Assembly (NCBI RefSeq): GCF_042665255.1 | Contig: NZ_JBHTCD010000001.1 | Length of the DNA stretch: 64,000 nucleotides | Strand: one strand, 5' to 3' | Source of the DNA: Insolitispirillum peregrinum | Lineage (GTDB): Bacteria; Pseudomonadota; Alphaproteobacteria; Rhodospirillales; Rhodospirillaceae | Shown here: positions 36,950-47,031 of the stretch, piece after piece | How positions within the stretch are numbered: the stretch's first letter is position 1 | Layout of the letters: each line of letters begins with the position of its first letter | Notes under the pieces: model-generated | What the model saw: only the letters and a program-made list of their open reading frames with translations | Databases searched by the model: none | What the model was told of the DNA's origin: nothing | Position numbers and translations under genes: made by a program

Positions 36950-37537
36950 TTAATCCTTATCCATCAGGCGGGCGACATAGCGCGCCAGCATGTCGATTTC
37001 CATGTTGACCTTGTCGCCAACCTTCAGCGCGCCAAAGGTGGTGACCGACTGGGTGTGCGGAATGACGTTGATCCCGAACCGGTCATCGTTGACCTCGTTG
37101 ACGGTCAGCGACACGCCGTCGATGGCCACCGAACCCTTGGGGGCGACGTACTTTTTCAGCGCCTGCGGGGCTTCAAAGGTGAACCGTTTGGACTCGCCAT
37201 CCATCTGGATGTCAACCACCGTAGCGATCCCGTCCACGTGACCGGAGACGATATGGCCGCCCAGCTCGTCACCGACCTTCATCGCCCGCTCGAAGTTGAC
37301 CGGACGCCCGGTCTCCCAGCCGCCGAGGGTGGTCTTGGACAGGGTTTCCGCCGACGCCTGCATGGCGAACCAGTCGGCTCCCTTTTCGATCACCGTCAGG
37401 CAAACGCCGTTGCAGGCAATCGAGGCCCCGATATCAACGGTGCCCATGTCATAGGACGAAGAGAATTCAAAGCGGACTTCGCCGCTCCGATCCACCGCGC
37501 GCACACTTCCCAAATCCGTGATGATGCCAGTGAACAT
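36950..37537 (-). CDS. ribE: Riboflavin synthase alpha chain
   Basis: 195 residues in two similar lumazine-binding halves, each with its own motif (MFTGIITDLGSV, CNGVCLTVIEKG; then GHIVSGHVDGIATV, IDGVSLTVNEV). It dismutates two lumazines into riboflavin. It begins right at the ribD stop, so the genes are likely coupled. Confidence 0.95.
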   Translation of the reverse strand: MFTGIITDLGSVRAVDRSGEVRFEFSSSYDMGTVDIGASIACNGVCLTVIEKGADWFAMQASAETLSKTTLGGWETGRPVNFERAMKVGDELGGHIVSGHVDGIATVVDIQMDGESKRFTFEAPQALKKYVAPKGSVAIDGVSLTVNEVNDDRFGINVIPHTQSVTTFGALKVGDKVNMEIDMLARYVARLMDKD

Positions 37538-38695
37538 TTATCGTCTCTCGTATAATTCAAGATGATCGGCCCCAAGGGCCTGGATGGTCTTGCGAGCAAA
37601 ATCCGGGCTGGCGGCCAGTCGGTCAAGCCCCAAAGCCGCCACCCCCGGCAATCCGTCTCCGCCAATCACTTTCGAGGCGCGGAACCACGCCAGACGATCA
37701 ACCAGACAGGCAGACAGGAACGAGGCCGCCACCTGCCCGCCGCCTTCGATCATCAGGCGGGTAATACCGCGTTCGGCCAGCGCACTGACCACCGCCTCGG
37801 GGTCCGGGCGGCCTTGTGGTGTCACCGCAACCTCCAGCGTTTCAACCGCAGTCTCCGCCGCCAGCGCCCGCGCCGCCTCGCGGCCTTGCGGGCCATGAAT
37901 CACCCACGTTGGCACATCGGCGGCGGTCTGCACCAGTTTGCTGGCCCGCGGGATCAGCGCCTGGCTGTCCAGCACCACCCGCACGATCGGACGGCGACTG
38001 AGACCCGGCAGGCGACAGGTCAGCTCCGGGTCATCGAGCACCACCGTACTGCGCCCGACCAGAATGGCATCATGGTTCGCCCGCAGGCAATGCGCCATCG
38101 CCCGCGCCCGCTCGCCGGTGATCCATTTGCTGTCGCCATTGGCCAGCGCAATCTTGCCGTCCAGCGTGGTCGCCACCTTCAGCGTCACCAGCGGGCGCTG
38201 TTCCTCGATGCGCAAAAAAAAGCCCGCATTCAGATGGCGAGCTTCGTCTTCCAGCAGCCCGACCTCAACGGCAATCCCGGCATCGCGCAGCATGGCAACC
38301 CCACGCCCGGACACGCGCGGGTCCGTGTCAACCATCGCACAGACACACCGCGCGATACCATGACCGATCAGGGCTTCGGCGCAGGGTGGGGTCTTGCCGT
38401 GATGGCTGCACGGCTCCAGCGTCACATAAGCCGTTGCCCCGCGCGCCGCCTCGCCAGCCTGCGCCAGTGCCTGCGTTTCGGCATGGGGGCGACCTCCCGG
38501 CTGGGTCCAGCCGCGCCCGACCACCTGCCCGTCACGCACCAGCACACAGCCAACCGCCGGATTGGGCCAGACATTGCCCAGCCCACGCTGCGCCAATGCC
38601 AGCGCCACCCGCATGTGGGCCAGATCATCGGCCCGCAAGGGGGAGGACAGCCGCGCCGGGGCGGGAGCAAAATCAGTCAGCGAGGGGAGCACCAC
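37538..38695 (-). CDS. ribD: Bifunctional riboflavin deaminase-reductase
   Basis: 385 residues. N-terminal deaminase with zinc motifs PHAETQAL and PCSHHGKTPPC; C-terminal reductase (VTLKVATTLDGKIA, RLMIEGGGQVAASFL). It carries out the second and third steps from GTP to the pyrimidine intermediate. The start is a GTG (38695, or 38692 next to it), since no ATG fits the N-terminus. It overlaps the end of nrdR by 23 bp. Confidence 0.93.
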   Translation of the reverse strand: MVLPSLTDFAPAPARLSSPLRADDLAHMRVALALAQRGLGNVWPNPAVGCVLVRDGQVVGRGWTQPGGRPHAETQALAQAGEAARGATAYVTLEPCSHHGKTPPCAEALIGHGIARCVCAMVDTDPRVSGRGVAMLRDAGIAVEVGLLEDEARHLNAGFFLRIEEQRPLVTLKVATTLDGKIALANGDSKWITGERARAMAHCLRANHDAILVGRSTVVLDDPELTCRLPGLSRRPIVRVVLDSQALIPRASKLVQTAADVPTWVIHGPQGREAARALAAETAVETLEVAVTPQGRPDPEAVVSALAERGITRLMIEGGGQVAASFLSACLVDRLAWFRASKVIGGDGLPGVAALGLDRLAASPDFARKTIQALGADHLELYERR

Positions 38696-39146
38696 CAGGA
38701 CCGCCTAATGTTTCGACAAATTCTTCGAAGTCACGCGCTTCGCGAAAATTCTTGTACACCGAAGCATAGCGGACATAGGCCACCTGATCGAGAGCCTGCA
38801 AGGCCTCCATCACCATTTCCCCAATCATTGAGGATGGAATTTCGGTTTCGCCCGAACTTTCCAGACGGCGCTGGATGCCGTTGACCACCCGTTCGATACG
38901 GTCTTCGTCCACCCGCCGCTTGCGGCAGGCAATGGAAATGGAGCGCACCAGCTTTTCACGCTCGAACGGCGTCCGCTGACCATTTTTCTTTTGAACAATC
39001 AGTTCACGCAACTGCACCCGCTCGAACGTCGTAAAACGCGACGAACAGGCCGGGCAGAAACGGCGGCGACGAATGGCCGAATTGTCATCGGTCGGCCGGG
39101 AATCTTTCACCTGAGTATCGTCATGGCCGCAAAACGGACAGCGCAT
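38673..39146 (-). CDS. nrdR: NrdR transcriptional repressor of ribonucleotide reductase genes
   Basis: 157 residues. N-terminal zinc ribbon MRCPFCGHDDTQVKDSR...RFCPACSSRFTTFE and an ATP-cone domain (KKNGQRTPFEREKLVRSI). It senses ATP/dATP and represses nrd genes. It lies 152 bp after glyA and overlaps ribD. Confidence 0.96.
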   Translation of the reverse strand: MRCPFCGHDDTQVKDSRPTDDNSAIRRRRFCPACSSRFTTFERVQLRELIVQKKNGQRTPFEREKLVRSISIACRKRRVDEDRIERVVNGIQRRLESSGETEIPSSMIGEMVMEALQALDQVAYVRYASVYKNFREARDFEEFVETLGGPGGAPLAD

Positions 39147-39238
39147 CGAAGGTCCCTTTATTCCCCCGGCGCACCGCTCCGGGGGTCATCAAAAACATCA
39201 CCACCAGCGCCTTCCGGATGAAGGCGCCCAAGAAATTC

Positions 39239-39272
39239 CTGGCCTGCCCCCACGAAAGCAGGGGCAGGCCAG
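39239..39272. terminator. Perfect 12-bp hairpin between glyA and nrdR
   Basis: CTGGCCTGCCCC / GGGGCAGGCCAG with a 10-nt loop, 26 bp after the glyA stop. On the minus strand GAATTTCTT follows, so this could be a partial terminator within the block. Confidence 0.6.
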
Positions 39273-39298
39273 AAACCGCAGAACAGTCAACCGTCAGC

Positions 39299-40591
<1,293 letters not shown>

Positions 40592-40715
40592 GGATGCTAT
40601 CCTTAGCGGCAGTCAGGCGCCTTCGCGCAGCGGGCAAAGGCTATCAAGGAAACGGTCGTCAGCAACAGGCTCAGCGGCCTGCCACCACCCACCATCTGGT
40701 CAAACGCAGCCCTGC

Positions 40716-41159
40716 TTACGGCGTCTTGTTCATCTTGTCCACGCGGCGCTGATGGCGACCGCCTTCAAACGGGGTGGACAGAAACAGTTCCAGGCACTGT
40801 TTGGCGATTTCCGGGCCGGTGGTCCGGCCACCCAGCACCAGCACGTTGGCGTCGTTGTGCTCGCGGCACAGGCGGGCACCATAGGCATCATGCACCAGCG
40901 CAGCACGGATGAACGGATGGCGGTTGGCGGCGATGGAAATGCCGATCCCGGTGCCGCACAGCAGCACACCGCGCGAGGCAGTACCGTCCTTCAGGGCTGC
41001 GGCCATGGCATCGGCGACATCGGGATAATCAACCGACTCAGTCCCGTGGGTTCCCAGATCGACCACCGTCAGCCCCAGGCTCTCGGCATGGGTCTTCAAC
41101 AGGGCCTTCAGCTCCAGTGCCCCATGATCAGAGGCAAGCGCCAACACATCGGCAGTCAT
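40716..41159 (-). CDS. rpiB: Ribose-5-phosphate isomerase B
   Basis: 147 residues. RpiB/LacAB motifs: LALASDHGALELK, DLGTHGTESVDYPD, GVLLCGTGIGISIAANR (active Cys) and HNDANVLVLGGR. It interconverts ribulose 5-phosphate and ribose 5-phosphate, feeding RibB and nucleotides. The ATG at 41159 was chosen with GGAGAG 8 nt upstream; a GTG at 41168 is less likely. Confidence 0.94.
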   Translation of the reverse strand: MTADVLALASDHGALELKALLKTHAESLGLTVVDLGTHGTESVDYPDVADAMAAALKDGTASRGVLLCGTGIGISIAANRHPFIRAALVHDAYGARLCREHNDANVLVLGGRTTGPEIAKQCLELFLSTPFEGGRHQRRVDKMNKTP

Positions 41160-41393
41160 CTGTTCCACTCTCCATCAGAAACAGCCAGCATCACGCCACC
41201 GATCATCGCCCCTGACAGGCCAGAACAGCAACGCAAGCGAATCGTGCGCCTTCTCTAGCACAGCTCGGGCGGCAATGCCAATCATGCCGTACCGCATGGC
41301 AGACCGGCGCCTTCCCGGCCTCCGCCCGGCACAAAGGCCAGCGCAAAGGGACGACAATGTTTCCAAGTAGACACATCTGACAAACCAAAGTAA

Positions 41394-41422
41394 ATGTCCA
41401 TATAATGGAAATCATTGGACAT
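41394..41422. promoter_or_regulatory. Inverted repeat upstream of the MucR-family gene
   Basis: ATGTCCA (41394-41400) and TGGACAT (41416-41422) flank AT-rich DNA about 75 bp before the start at 41494. The spacing is suitable for a dimeric repressor or an autoregulatory site. The rest of 41160-41493 shows no gene. Confidence 0.6.
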
Positions 41423-41493
41423 ACAGAATTGACATTGCGCACAAGCTGGGGCAGAACATAATCAAAATTCCTCCAGTGCAGAAGAGAAGCGCA

Positions 41494-41916
41494 ATGGCCG
41501 ACACTTTCAGCCCCACGACCACTGAAGACGAAAAGCTCCGCCTGGCCGCTAAAGTCGTCGCGGCCTATGTCGGGCAGAACACCCTTCCTGCCCAGCAGAT
41601 CCCCGACCTGATCCAGTCAGTCTACCAGGCCTTCCAGATGGTCAGCGCCCCCGAGCCGGAGCCGGTCATCGAAGCCCTCAAGCCTGCCGTACCGGTCAAA
41701 AAGTCGATTACCCCGGAATACATCATCTGCCTCGAAGACGGTAAAAAGCTGAAGATGCTGAAGCGTCATCTGCGTACCAACTATGGCATGACTCCGGAAG
41801 AATACCGCGCCAAGTGGAACCTGCCCGCCGACTATCCGATGGTCGCCCCCAACTACGCCGAACAGCGTTCCCAGTTTGCCAAGCAGATTGGCCTCGGCCG
41901 CAAGGGTGGCGAATAA
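41494..41916 (+). CDS. MucR/Ros-family transcriptional regulator
   Basis: 140 residues. The C-terminal half has the MucR DNA-binding region (IICLEDGKKLKMLKRHL, MTPEEYRAKWNLPADYPMV, APNYAEQRSQFAKQIGLG). The second zinc-binding cysteine is absent (CLEDG instead of the usual CLECG). Some Ros homologues in rhizobia lack the zinc ligands and still bind DNA. The family acts as a global silencer of AT-rich genes, including polysaccharide, motility and cell cycle genes. A weak AGAG precedes the ATG at 41494, and a strong terminator follows. Confidence 0.9.
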   Translation: MADTFSPTTTEDEKLRLAAKVVAAYVGQNTLPAQQIPDLIQSVYQAFQMVSAPEPEPVIEALKPAVPVKKSITPEYIICLEDGKKLKMLKRHLRTNYGMTPEEYRAKWNLPADYPMVAPNYAEQRSQFAKQIGLGRKGGE

Positions 41917-41936
41917 GCATCAGTCATACGACGACG

Positions 41937-41985
41937 GACAAAACGCACCATGCCAACGGCCTTGGCGTGGTGCGTTTTGTCTTTG
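41937..41985 (+). terminator. Terminator after the MucR-family gene
   Basis: An 18-bp stem GACAAAACGCACCATGCC / GGCGTGGTGCGTTTTGTC (one G-U) followed by TTTGG. It also has A-rich flanks on the other strand. Confidence 0.88.
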
Positions 41986-42098
41986 GTCCGCCCATCAAGT
42001 GGGTAGCATTTTCGACAGCAAGCCGGTATTGAAGGACATGGATTAAACGGCCTTCACAAAACTTTTCTGTCACAACCCTTTGAAAGCTGCCTTGGCCC

Positions 42099-42539
42099 AT
42101 GCCTACCCACGCGGAAAAACGGCACCTGCCCTTTACCCAACAGCAACTGTTCACCATGGTTGCCGAGGTGGAGCATTACCCCAAATTTTTGCCCTGGTGC
42201 CTGAATGCGCGCATCCGCCGCCGCGAAGGGAACGTGTTCTGGGCTGATCTGGTGATCGGTTTCAAAATGATCCGCGAGAAATTCACCTCGCGCGTTACCC
42301 TCAGCGAACCGTCACGGGTTGATGTGACCTATACCGATGGTCCGTTCAAATATCTGAACAACCACTGGATTTTCGAACCTGACGCCGATGGCAACGGCAC
42401 ATGGATCGACTTTTACGTCGATTTTGAATTCCGCTCGGCCCTGCTGCAGAAAATCATGCAGCCCCTGTTCTCCGAAGCCGTGCAGCGCATGGTCAGTGCC
42501 TTTGAACGCCGCGCCATGGAACTGTACGGGAAACAGTAA
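42099..42539 (+). CDS. RatA/Coq10-like START-domain protein
   Basis: 146 residues of the polyketide cyclase/START fold. Typical sequence is VAEVEHYPKFLPWCLNARI, TYTDGPFKYLNNHWIFEP and DFYVDFEFRSALLQKIM. In alphaproteobacteria and mitochondria this family binds coenzyme Q (Coq10); E. coli RatA is annotated as a toxin affecting 70S formation. Here the coenzyme Q role seems likelier, as no antitoxin partner is adjacent. No strong ribosome-binding site is seen before the ATG at 42099. Confidence 0.87.
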   Translation: MPTHAEKRHLPFTQQQLFTMVAEVEHYPKFLPWCLNARIRRREGNVFWADLVIGFKMIREKFTSRVTLSEPSRVDVTYTDGPFKYLNNHWIFEPDADGNGTWIDFYVDFEFRSALLQKIMQPLFSEAVQRMVSAFERRAMELYGKQ

Positions 42540-42636
42540 CAGCCATCAGGATCAGGAAAACCCCTCTGGTATTCCCTGCCATTCCAACCCATAGTATTTG
42601 TTGAGCATCGACCTTCACCAGACAACAGGGTACGGC

Positions 42637-43383
42637 ATGGAACATTCTCCGATCCGACGGCCGCACTTCTTTTTCACCACCGCCTCCATGCCGTGCCCCT
42701 ACATCTCTGGCCGGCTGGAGCGGAAGATTGTAACCGAGCTGAGTGGCCCGGATGCGGTCAAGCTGCACGATTCCCTCAGCCGTGCCGGTTTCCGTCGCAG
42801 TCATTCGATTGCCTATGCTCCCGCCTGTCCGGGCTGCAATGCCTGCGTGCCGGTGCGGGTGGGGGTCAGGGATTTCAGCCCCAGCCGCAGCTTCCGCCGT
42901 ACCCTGCGGATCAACAGCGACCTGAGTGCCGCCCTCACCCCGGCCAAAGCCACCGCCGAACAATACCGCCTGTTCCGCAGCTATCAGGAACGCCGCCATG
43001 GCGGCAGTGACATGGCGCTGATGGGGTTTTACGACTATCGCTCGATGGTCGAAGACAGCCCGATTGAAACCGGCCTGCTGGAATTCCGCGCCCCGGACGG
43101 CAACCTGACCGCCGTCTGTCTGGTCGATACGATGGACGATGGCCTGTCCGCCGTTTACAGCTTTTTCGACACCGAACAACCACAAAGACAAGGTCTCGGC
43201 ACCTTCATTGTCCTGTGGCTGATCGAAGAAGCCCGTCGGCGCAATCTGCCGTTTGTCTATCTGGGCTACTGGATCGCAGACAGCCACAAAATGGCCTACA
43301 AAACCAAATTCGCTCCGCTCGAAGCCTTTGGCCCCGAGGGCTGGGCCGCACTGGAACCGCATCAGCCGCAGGCAAGCGAATAA
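42637..43383 (+). CDS. bpt: Aspartate/glutamate leucyltransferase (N-end rule)
   Basis: 248 residues, the usual Bpt size. It has the conserved N-terminal Cys block (MPCPYISGRLERKIVTEL), ACPGCNACVPVRV, and the GNAT-like core ending YLGYWIADSHKMAYKTKF. It adds leucine to N-terminal Asp or Glu of proteins, marking them for ClpAP. The start at 42637 follows AGGG with 7 nt spacing; an upstream TTG at 42598 lengthens it by 13 unmatched residues. Confidence 0.94.
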   Translation: MEHSPIRRPHFFFTTASMPCPYISGRLERKIVTELSGPDAVKLHDSLSRAGFRRSHSIAYAPACPGCNACVPVRVGVRDFSPSRSFRRTLRINSDLSAALTPAKATAEQYRLFRSYQERRHGGSDMALMGFYDYRSMVEDSPIETGLLEFRAPDGNLTAVCLVDTMDDGLSAVYSFFDTEQPQRQGLGTFIVLWLIEEARRRNLPFVYLGYWIADSHKMAYKTKFAPLEAFGPEGWAALEPHQPQASE

Positions 43384-43525
43384 CACCTCCATGGTGCACT
43401 GCACGCAATTAATTGCATGGCAAAAAACGATTTATCCTGTTTCTGAACCGTTGCAGCCGGACGAACTCTCCTTATAATCGGCAGACTTTTGAAAAGTCCC
43501 AAATTGCCAAAACGAGGAACGTCCC

Positions 43526-44641
43526 ATGGAACGTCGTGAGTTTATGAAGACTGCTGCCGTCGCCGGTGTCGGTGCTGCGGCTGCCACTGCGTCGACTCTG
43601 GCCACTCCGGCCATTGCGCAGGGCGTCATGGAATGGCGCATGGTCACCGCGTGGCCCAAGGGACTGCCCGGCGTCTATTCCAGCGCCGAGCGTGTGGCCA
43701 AGCGCATCGAAGATGCCAGCGGTGGCCGCCTGAAGATCAAGGTATTCGGTGCCGGTGAAATCGTCCCCGGCCTGCAGGTGTTCGACGCCGTGTCGAACGG
43801 CACCGCCGAACTGGGCCATGATACGCCCTACTACCACACCAGCAAAAGCAAGGCGACGGCGTTCTTCACCACCGTTCCGTTCGGCATGACCCAGGTCGAA
43901 CACAATGCCTGGATCAACATGGCCGGGGGTCAGGCCCTGTGGGAAGAACTGTACGCCCCGTTCAACCTGCAGCCGTTCATGTGCGGCAACACCGGCGTCC
44001 AGATGGGCGGCTGGTTCCGCAAGGAAATCCAGGCTCCCGAAGACTTCAAGGGCCTGAAGTTCCGCATGCCCGGCATGGGTGCCGAAGTTCTGAAGAAGCT
44101 GGGTGCCAACGTCGTCCTGCTGCCCGGTGGCGAAGTGTTTGCCGCCCTGCAGTCCGGTGCCATTGACGGTACCGAATGGACCGGTCCGTACAATGACCTG
44201 TCGATGGGCTTTTACAAGGTGGCCCCGAACTACTACTGGCCGGGCATCCACGAACCCAGCGCCGCCATGCAGCTGATCATCAACAAGGAAAAATTTGCCG
44301 CTCTGCCAAAGGACCTGCAGGCCATCATCGCCGCGGCTGCTGGCGAAGAAAACATGATGGGTGGCAGCGAATTCTTTGAACGCTCCGGCACCGCACTGGA
44401 AACGCTGGTGCGCGACCATGGCGTCAAGCTGCGCCAGTTCCCGCGCTCGGTGCTGGTCGCCCTCGGCAACGCTGCTGGCGAAGTGCTGCAGGAAACGCTG
44501 GATAGCGGCGATGCAATCACCAAAAAGGTCGCCACCCACTTCCTGAAGACCCGCACCAACCTGATCCGCTGGACCCGCATCGCCGATCAGGGCTTTGCCA
44601 ACGCCCGCCAGCTGGAATTCAAGTACCCGACCGGCGAATAA
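43526..44641 (+). CDS. TRAP transporter substrate-binding protein (DctP family)
   Basis: 371 residues. The N-terminus MERREFMKTAAVAGVGAAAA carries a twin-arginine-like export signal with predicted cleavage after AIA near residue 31. DctP blocks follow: VTAWPKGLPGVYSSAERVAKR, GAGEIVPGLQVFDAVSNG, FRMPGMGAEVLKKLG and GAIDGTEWTGPYNDLSMGFY. It closely resembles binding proteins of the TakP type that bind alpha-keto acids. No membrane subunits (DctQ/DctM) are adjacent, so these must lie elsewhere. An extra terminator follows it, suggesting a single-gene unit. Confidence 0.92.
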   Translation: MERREFMKTAAVAGVGAAAATASTLATPAIAQGVMEWRMVTAWPKGLPGVYSSAERVAKRIEDASGGRLKIKVFGAGEIVPGLQVFDAVSNGTAELGHDTPYYHTSKSKATAFFTTVPFGMTQVEHNAWINMAGGQALWEELYAPFNLQPFMCGNTGVQMGGWFRKEIQAPEDFKGLKFRMPGMGAEVLKKLGANVVLLPGGEVFAALQSGAIDGTEWTGPYNDLSMGFYKVAPNYYWPGIHEPSAAMQLIINKEKFAALPKDLQAIIAAAAGEENMMGGSEFFERSGTALETLVRDHGVKLRQFPRSVLVALGNAAGEVLQETLDSGDAITKKVATHFLKTRTNLIRWTRIADQGFANARQLEFKYPTGE

Positions 44642-44665
44642 CACCACCTGCCTTTGCCTGATGAC

Positions 44666-44704
44666 AATCCCCTTCCGGCCCTCACCGGAAGGGGATTTTC
44701 TTTT
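44666..44704 (+). terminator. Terminator of the TRAP binding-protein gene
   Basis: A 13-bp perfect stem AATCCCCTTCCGG / CCGGAAGGGGATT, then TTCTTTT, 25 bp after the stop. Confidence 0.92.
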
Positions 44705-44763
44705 GCATTTTCTGCCAGTGACCTTATCTGTTGATGGAACAGGCATGTCATAAGGATCGCGCC

Positions 44764-45168
44764 ATGATTTCACTTCTTCTGAATATTATCTGGGTAGTCT
44801 TCGGGGGGCTGTTGATGGCTCTGGGGTGGCTGCTGGCCGGGGTGATCATGGTCATCACCATCATCGGCATCCCGTGGGCACGCTCGGCCTTTGTCATCGC
44901 CATTTATGCCTTGTGGCCGTTTGGCAAGGAAGCCGTCAGCCGCGACGAACTGACTGGACGGCAGGATATTGGCACCGGCCCACTGGGGATGATCGGCAAT
45001 ATCTTGTGGTTTCTGGTGGCCGGCTGGTGGCTGGCGCTGGGGCATCTGGGGGCGGCGCTGGCCTGTGCGGTGACCATCATCGGGTTGCCGCTGGCATGGG
45101 CGCATTTGAAGCTGGCCGGGCTGTCGCTGTTCCCGATCGGCAAGACCATCATTGACCGCCGGGACTGA
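44764..45168 (+). CDS. YccF-family inner membrane protein
   Basis: 134 residues with two copies of the YccF repeat: IIWVVFGGLLMALGWLLAGVIMVITIIGIPWA and the later ILWFLVAGWWLALGHLGAALACAVTIIGLPLA, each followed by a short FPIGK/WPFGKEA loop. Function in the family is unknown. The ATG at 44764 has AAGGA 7 nt upstream. Confidence 0.9.
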   Translation: MISLLLNIIWVVFGGLLMALGWLLAGVIMVITIIGIPWARSAFVIAIYALWPFGKEAVSRDELTGRQDIGTGPLGMIGNILWFLVAGWWLALGHLGAALACAVTIIGLPLAWAHLKLAGLSLFPIGKTIIDRRD

Positions 45169-45275
45169 TCTTTCTGCACCGCCCGAAAGAGCCTCTTGCG
45201 CTCGCGCGAGCTTGTCCTTAGCTGCCAACCATACCAACAGGTATGCCCTCACCCCGCCCCCAACAAAGGCTCCCC

Positions 45276-45968
45276 ATGATGATTGATCTGTTCTATTGGC
45301 CGACCCCCAACGGCTGGAAAATCTCCATCCTGCTGGAAGAACTGGCTGTTCCGTACACCGTTCACCCGATCAACATCAGCAAGGGCGACCAGTTCGCCCC
45401 TGAATTCCTCAAGATTGCCCCGAACAACCGGATGCCGGCGATCATCGATCAGGCTCCGGCCGATGGCGGCGCTTCGATTTCGCTGTTTGAGTCAGGCGCG
45501 ATCATGCAGTACCTTGCCCGCAAGCACGACCAGTTCTATCCGGTCGATGATGTGCGTGCGCAGGCCGAGGTCGATCAGTGGCTGTTCTGGCAAGTCGGCG
45601 GCCTTGGCCCGATGGCGGGGCAGTGCCACCACTTCCGCCACTATGCGCCGGAAAAGATCCCCTACGGCATTGAACGCTACACCAACGAAGTCAGCCGCCT
45701 GTACGGCGTACTCGACCGCCGTCTGGCTGACCGTGAGTTCATCGCCGGGGCCTATTCGATTGCCGACATGGCGATCTGGCCATGGGCCAAGCTGTGGGAA
45801 AACCAAGGGCAGGACCTGAGCAAGTTCCCCCACATGCAGCGCTGGCTGGAACAGATGGCCGCCCGTCCGGCGGTGGTCAAGGGGCTGGCGGTTGGCGAGG
45901 GCTGGCGGGAACAGAACCCGGTCACCGACGAAAAGGCCCGCGCCATCCTGTTCGGTCAAAAGGCGTAA
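45276..45968 (+). CDS. Glutathione S-transferase, YfcG/Nu-class-like
   Basis: 230 residues. A thioredoxin-like N-terminal domain (DLFYWPTPNGWKISILLEEL) and glutathione loop (NNRMPAIID then LFESGAIMQYLA). The all-helical C-terminal domain includes GAYSIADMAIWPW. The YWPTPNGW start resembles the YfcG/YghU disulfide-bond oxidoreductase group. AAAGG lies 7 nt before the ATG. A hairpin follows the stop. Confidence 0.9.
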   Translation: MMIDLFYWPTPNGWKISILLEELAVPYTVHPINISKGDQFAPEFLKIAPNNRMPAIIDQAPADGGASISLFESGAIMQYLARKHDQFYPVDDVRAQAEVDQWLFWQVGGLGPMAGQCHHFRHYAPEKIPYGIERYTNEVSRLYGVLDRRLADREFIAGAYSIADMAIWPWAKLWENQGQDLSKFPHMQRWLEQMAARPAVVKGLAVGEGWREQNPVTDEKARAILFGQKA

Positions 45969-45975
45969 TTCTGTC

Positions 45976-46017
45976 GGGCTTTATCCGGTGGCACACATCC
46001 ATCGCCGGATAAAGCCC
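45976..46017 (+). terminator. Hairpin after the GST gene
   Basis: GGGCTTTATCCGG / CCGGATAAAGCCC, 13 bp perfect with a 16-nt loop. The downstream sequence is CTTCTCTCC, a poor U-tract, so strength is uncertain. Confidence 0.6.
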
Positions 46018-46073
46018 CTTCTCTCCCCCTGCCGTTTCTGCGACAAAGACCCTTTGTGTTTCAGGAGACCGGC

Positions 46074-47012
46074 ATGCGCCCCTTACCCACCCTGCGGCAG
46101 CTCCGCTATCTGGTCACGGTGGCAGAAACCCTGCACTTCGGTAAAGCGGCGGACCTGTGCTTTGTCACCCAGTCCACCCTGTCTGCCGGGATTCAGGAAC
46201 TGGAAACCCTGCTGGGGATCACCCTGATCGAGCGCCAAAGCCGCCGCAAGGTCGTGCTCACCCCGCTGGGGAACGAGCTGGTCGAGCGCGCCCGCGCCAT
46301 TCTGGCCGACACCGAAGCCCTGGTAGACGCCGCTCAGGCCGGAGCCCATCCGCTGGTGGGCGACTTGCGGCTGGGGGTGATTCCGACCATCGGCCCCTAT
46401 GTCCTCCCCAAAGTCCTGTCGGTGGCCCGGCGCAGTTACCCGGACCTGAAGCTGTATTTGCGCGAAGAGCAAACGGCGCGGGTGCTGGATGATCTGGCGG
46501 CAGGCCGCATTGACTGCGGCCTGATCGCCCTGCCCTTTGAAACCGGCGACCTGATGGTGCGCGAATTGTGGCGCGAAGACGTGGTGGCCGTTCTGCCAGC
46601 GGACCACCCGCTGGCCAGCCAGCGCACCCTGTCCGATGCCGATCTGGCCGCGACCGAGCTGTTGATGCTCGAAGACGGGCATTGCCTGCGCGATCACGCC
46701 CTGCAAGCCTGTGCCCTGCGCAAGCCCAAGGACAACGAAGCCTTTCAGGCCACCAGTCTGGGAACGCTGGTGCAGATGGTGGGCAGCGGTCTGGGCGTCA
46801 CCCTGATCCCGCGCACCGCCATCAACGTCGAGGTCAACAATGACTTGCCGGTGGTGGTCCGCGACCTGTCCAACAGCCGGGTTGCCCGCTCGCTGGCGAT
46901 GGTCTGGCGGCCAGTCAATCCGCGCGGACGCGATTTTGATTTGCTGGCCGACATGATCATGGCCAACCCGCCCACTGGCATCCTGCTGTCAGGAGGCAAG
47001 CGCACAGCATGA
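46074..47012 (+). CDS. oxyR: OxyR hydrogen peroxide sensor, LysR family
   Basis: 312 residues. The N-terminal LysR helix-turn-helix (TLRQLRYLVTVAETLHFGKAADLC) is followed by the effector domain. The redox pair is kept: C204 and C213 in EDGHCLRDHALQAC, nine residues apart as in E. coli OxyR. It activates catalase and peroxidase genes when oxidised. The ATG at 46074 is preceded by CAGGAG with 7 nt spacing. No katG or ahpC is adjacent. It converges with ctaE (20 bp apart). Confidence 0.94.
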   Translation: MRPLPTLRQLRYLVTVAETLHFGKAADLCFVTQSTLSAGIQELETLLGITLIERQSRRKVVLTPLGNELVERARAILADTEALVDAAQAGAHPLVGDLRLGVIPTIGPYVLPKVLSVARRSYPDLKLYLREEQTARVLDDLAAGRIDCGLIALPFETGDLMVRELWREDVVAVLPADHPLASQRTLSDADLAATELLMLEDGHCLRDHALQACALRKPKDNEAFQATSLGTLVQMVGSGLGVTLIPRTAINVEVNNDLPVVVRDLSNSRVARSLAMVWRPVNPRGRDFDLLADMIMANPPTGILLSGGKRTA

Positions 47013-47031
47013 GCGAGGCTCTGGGGTGTCC

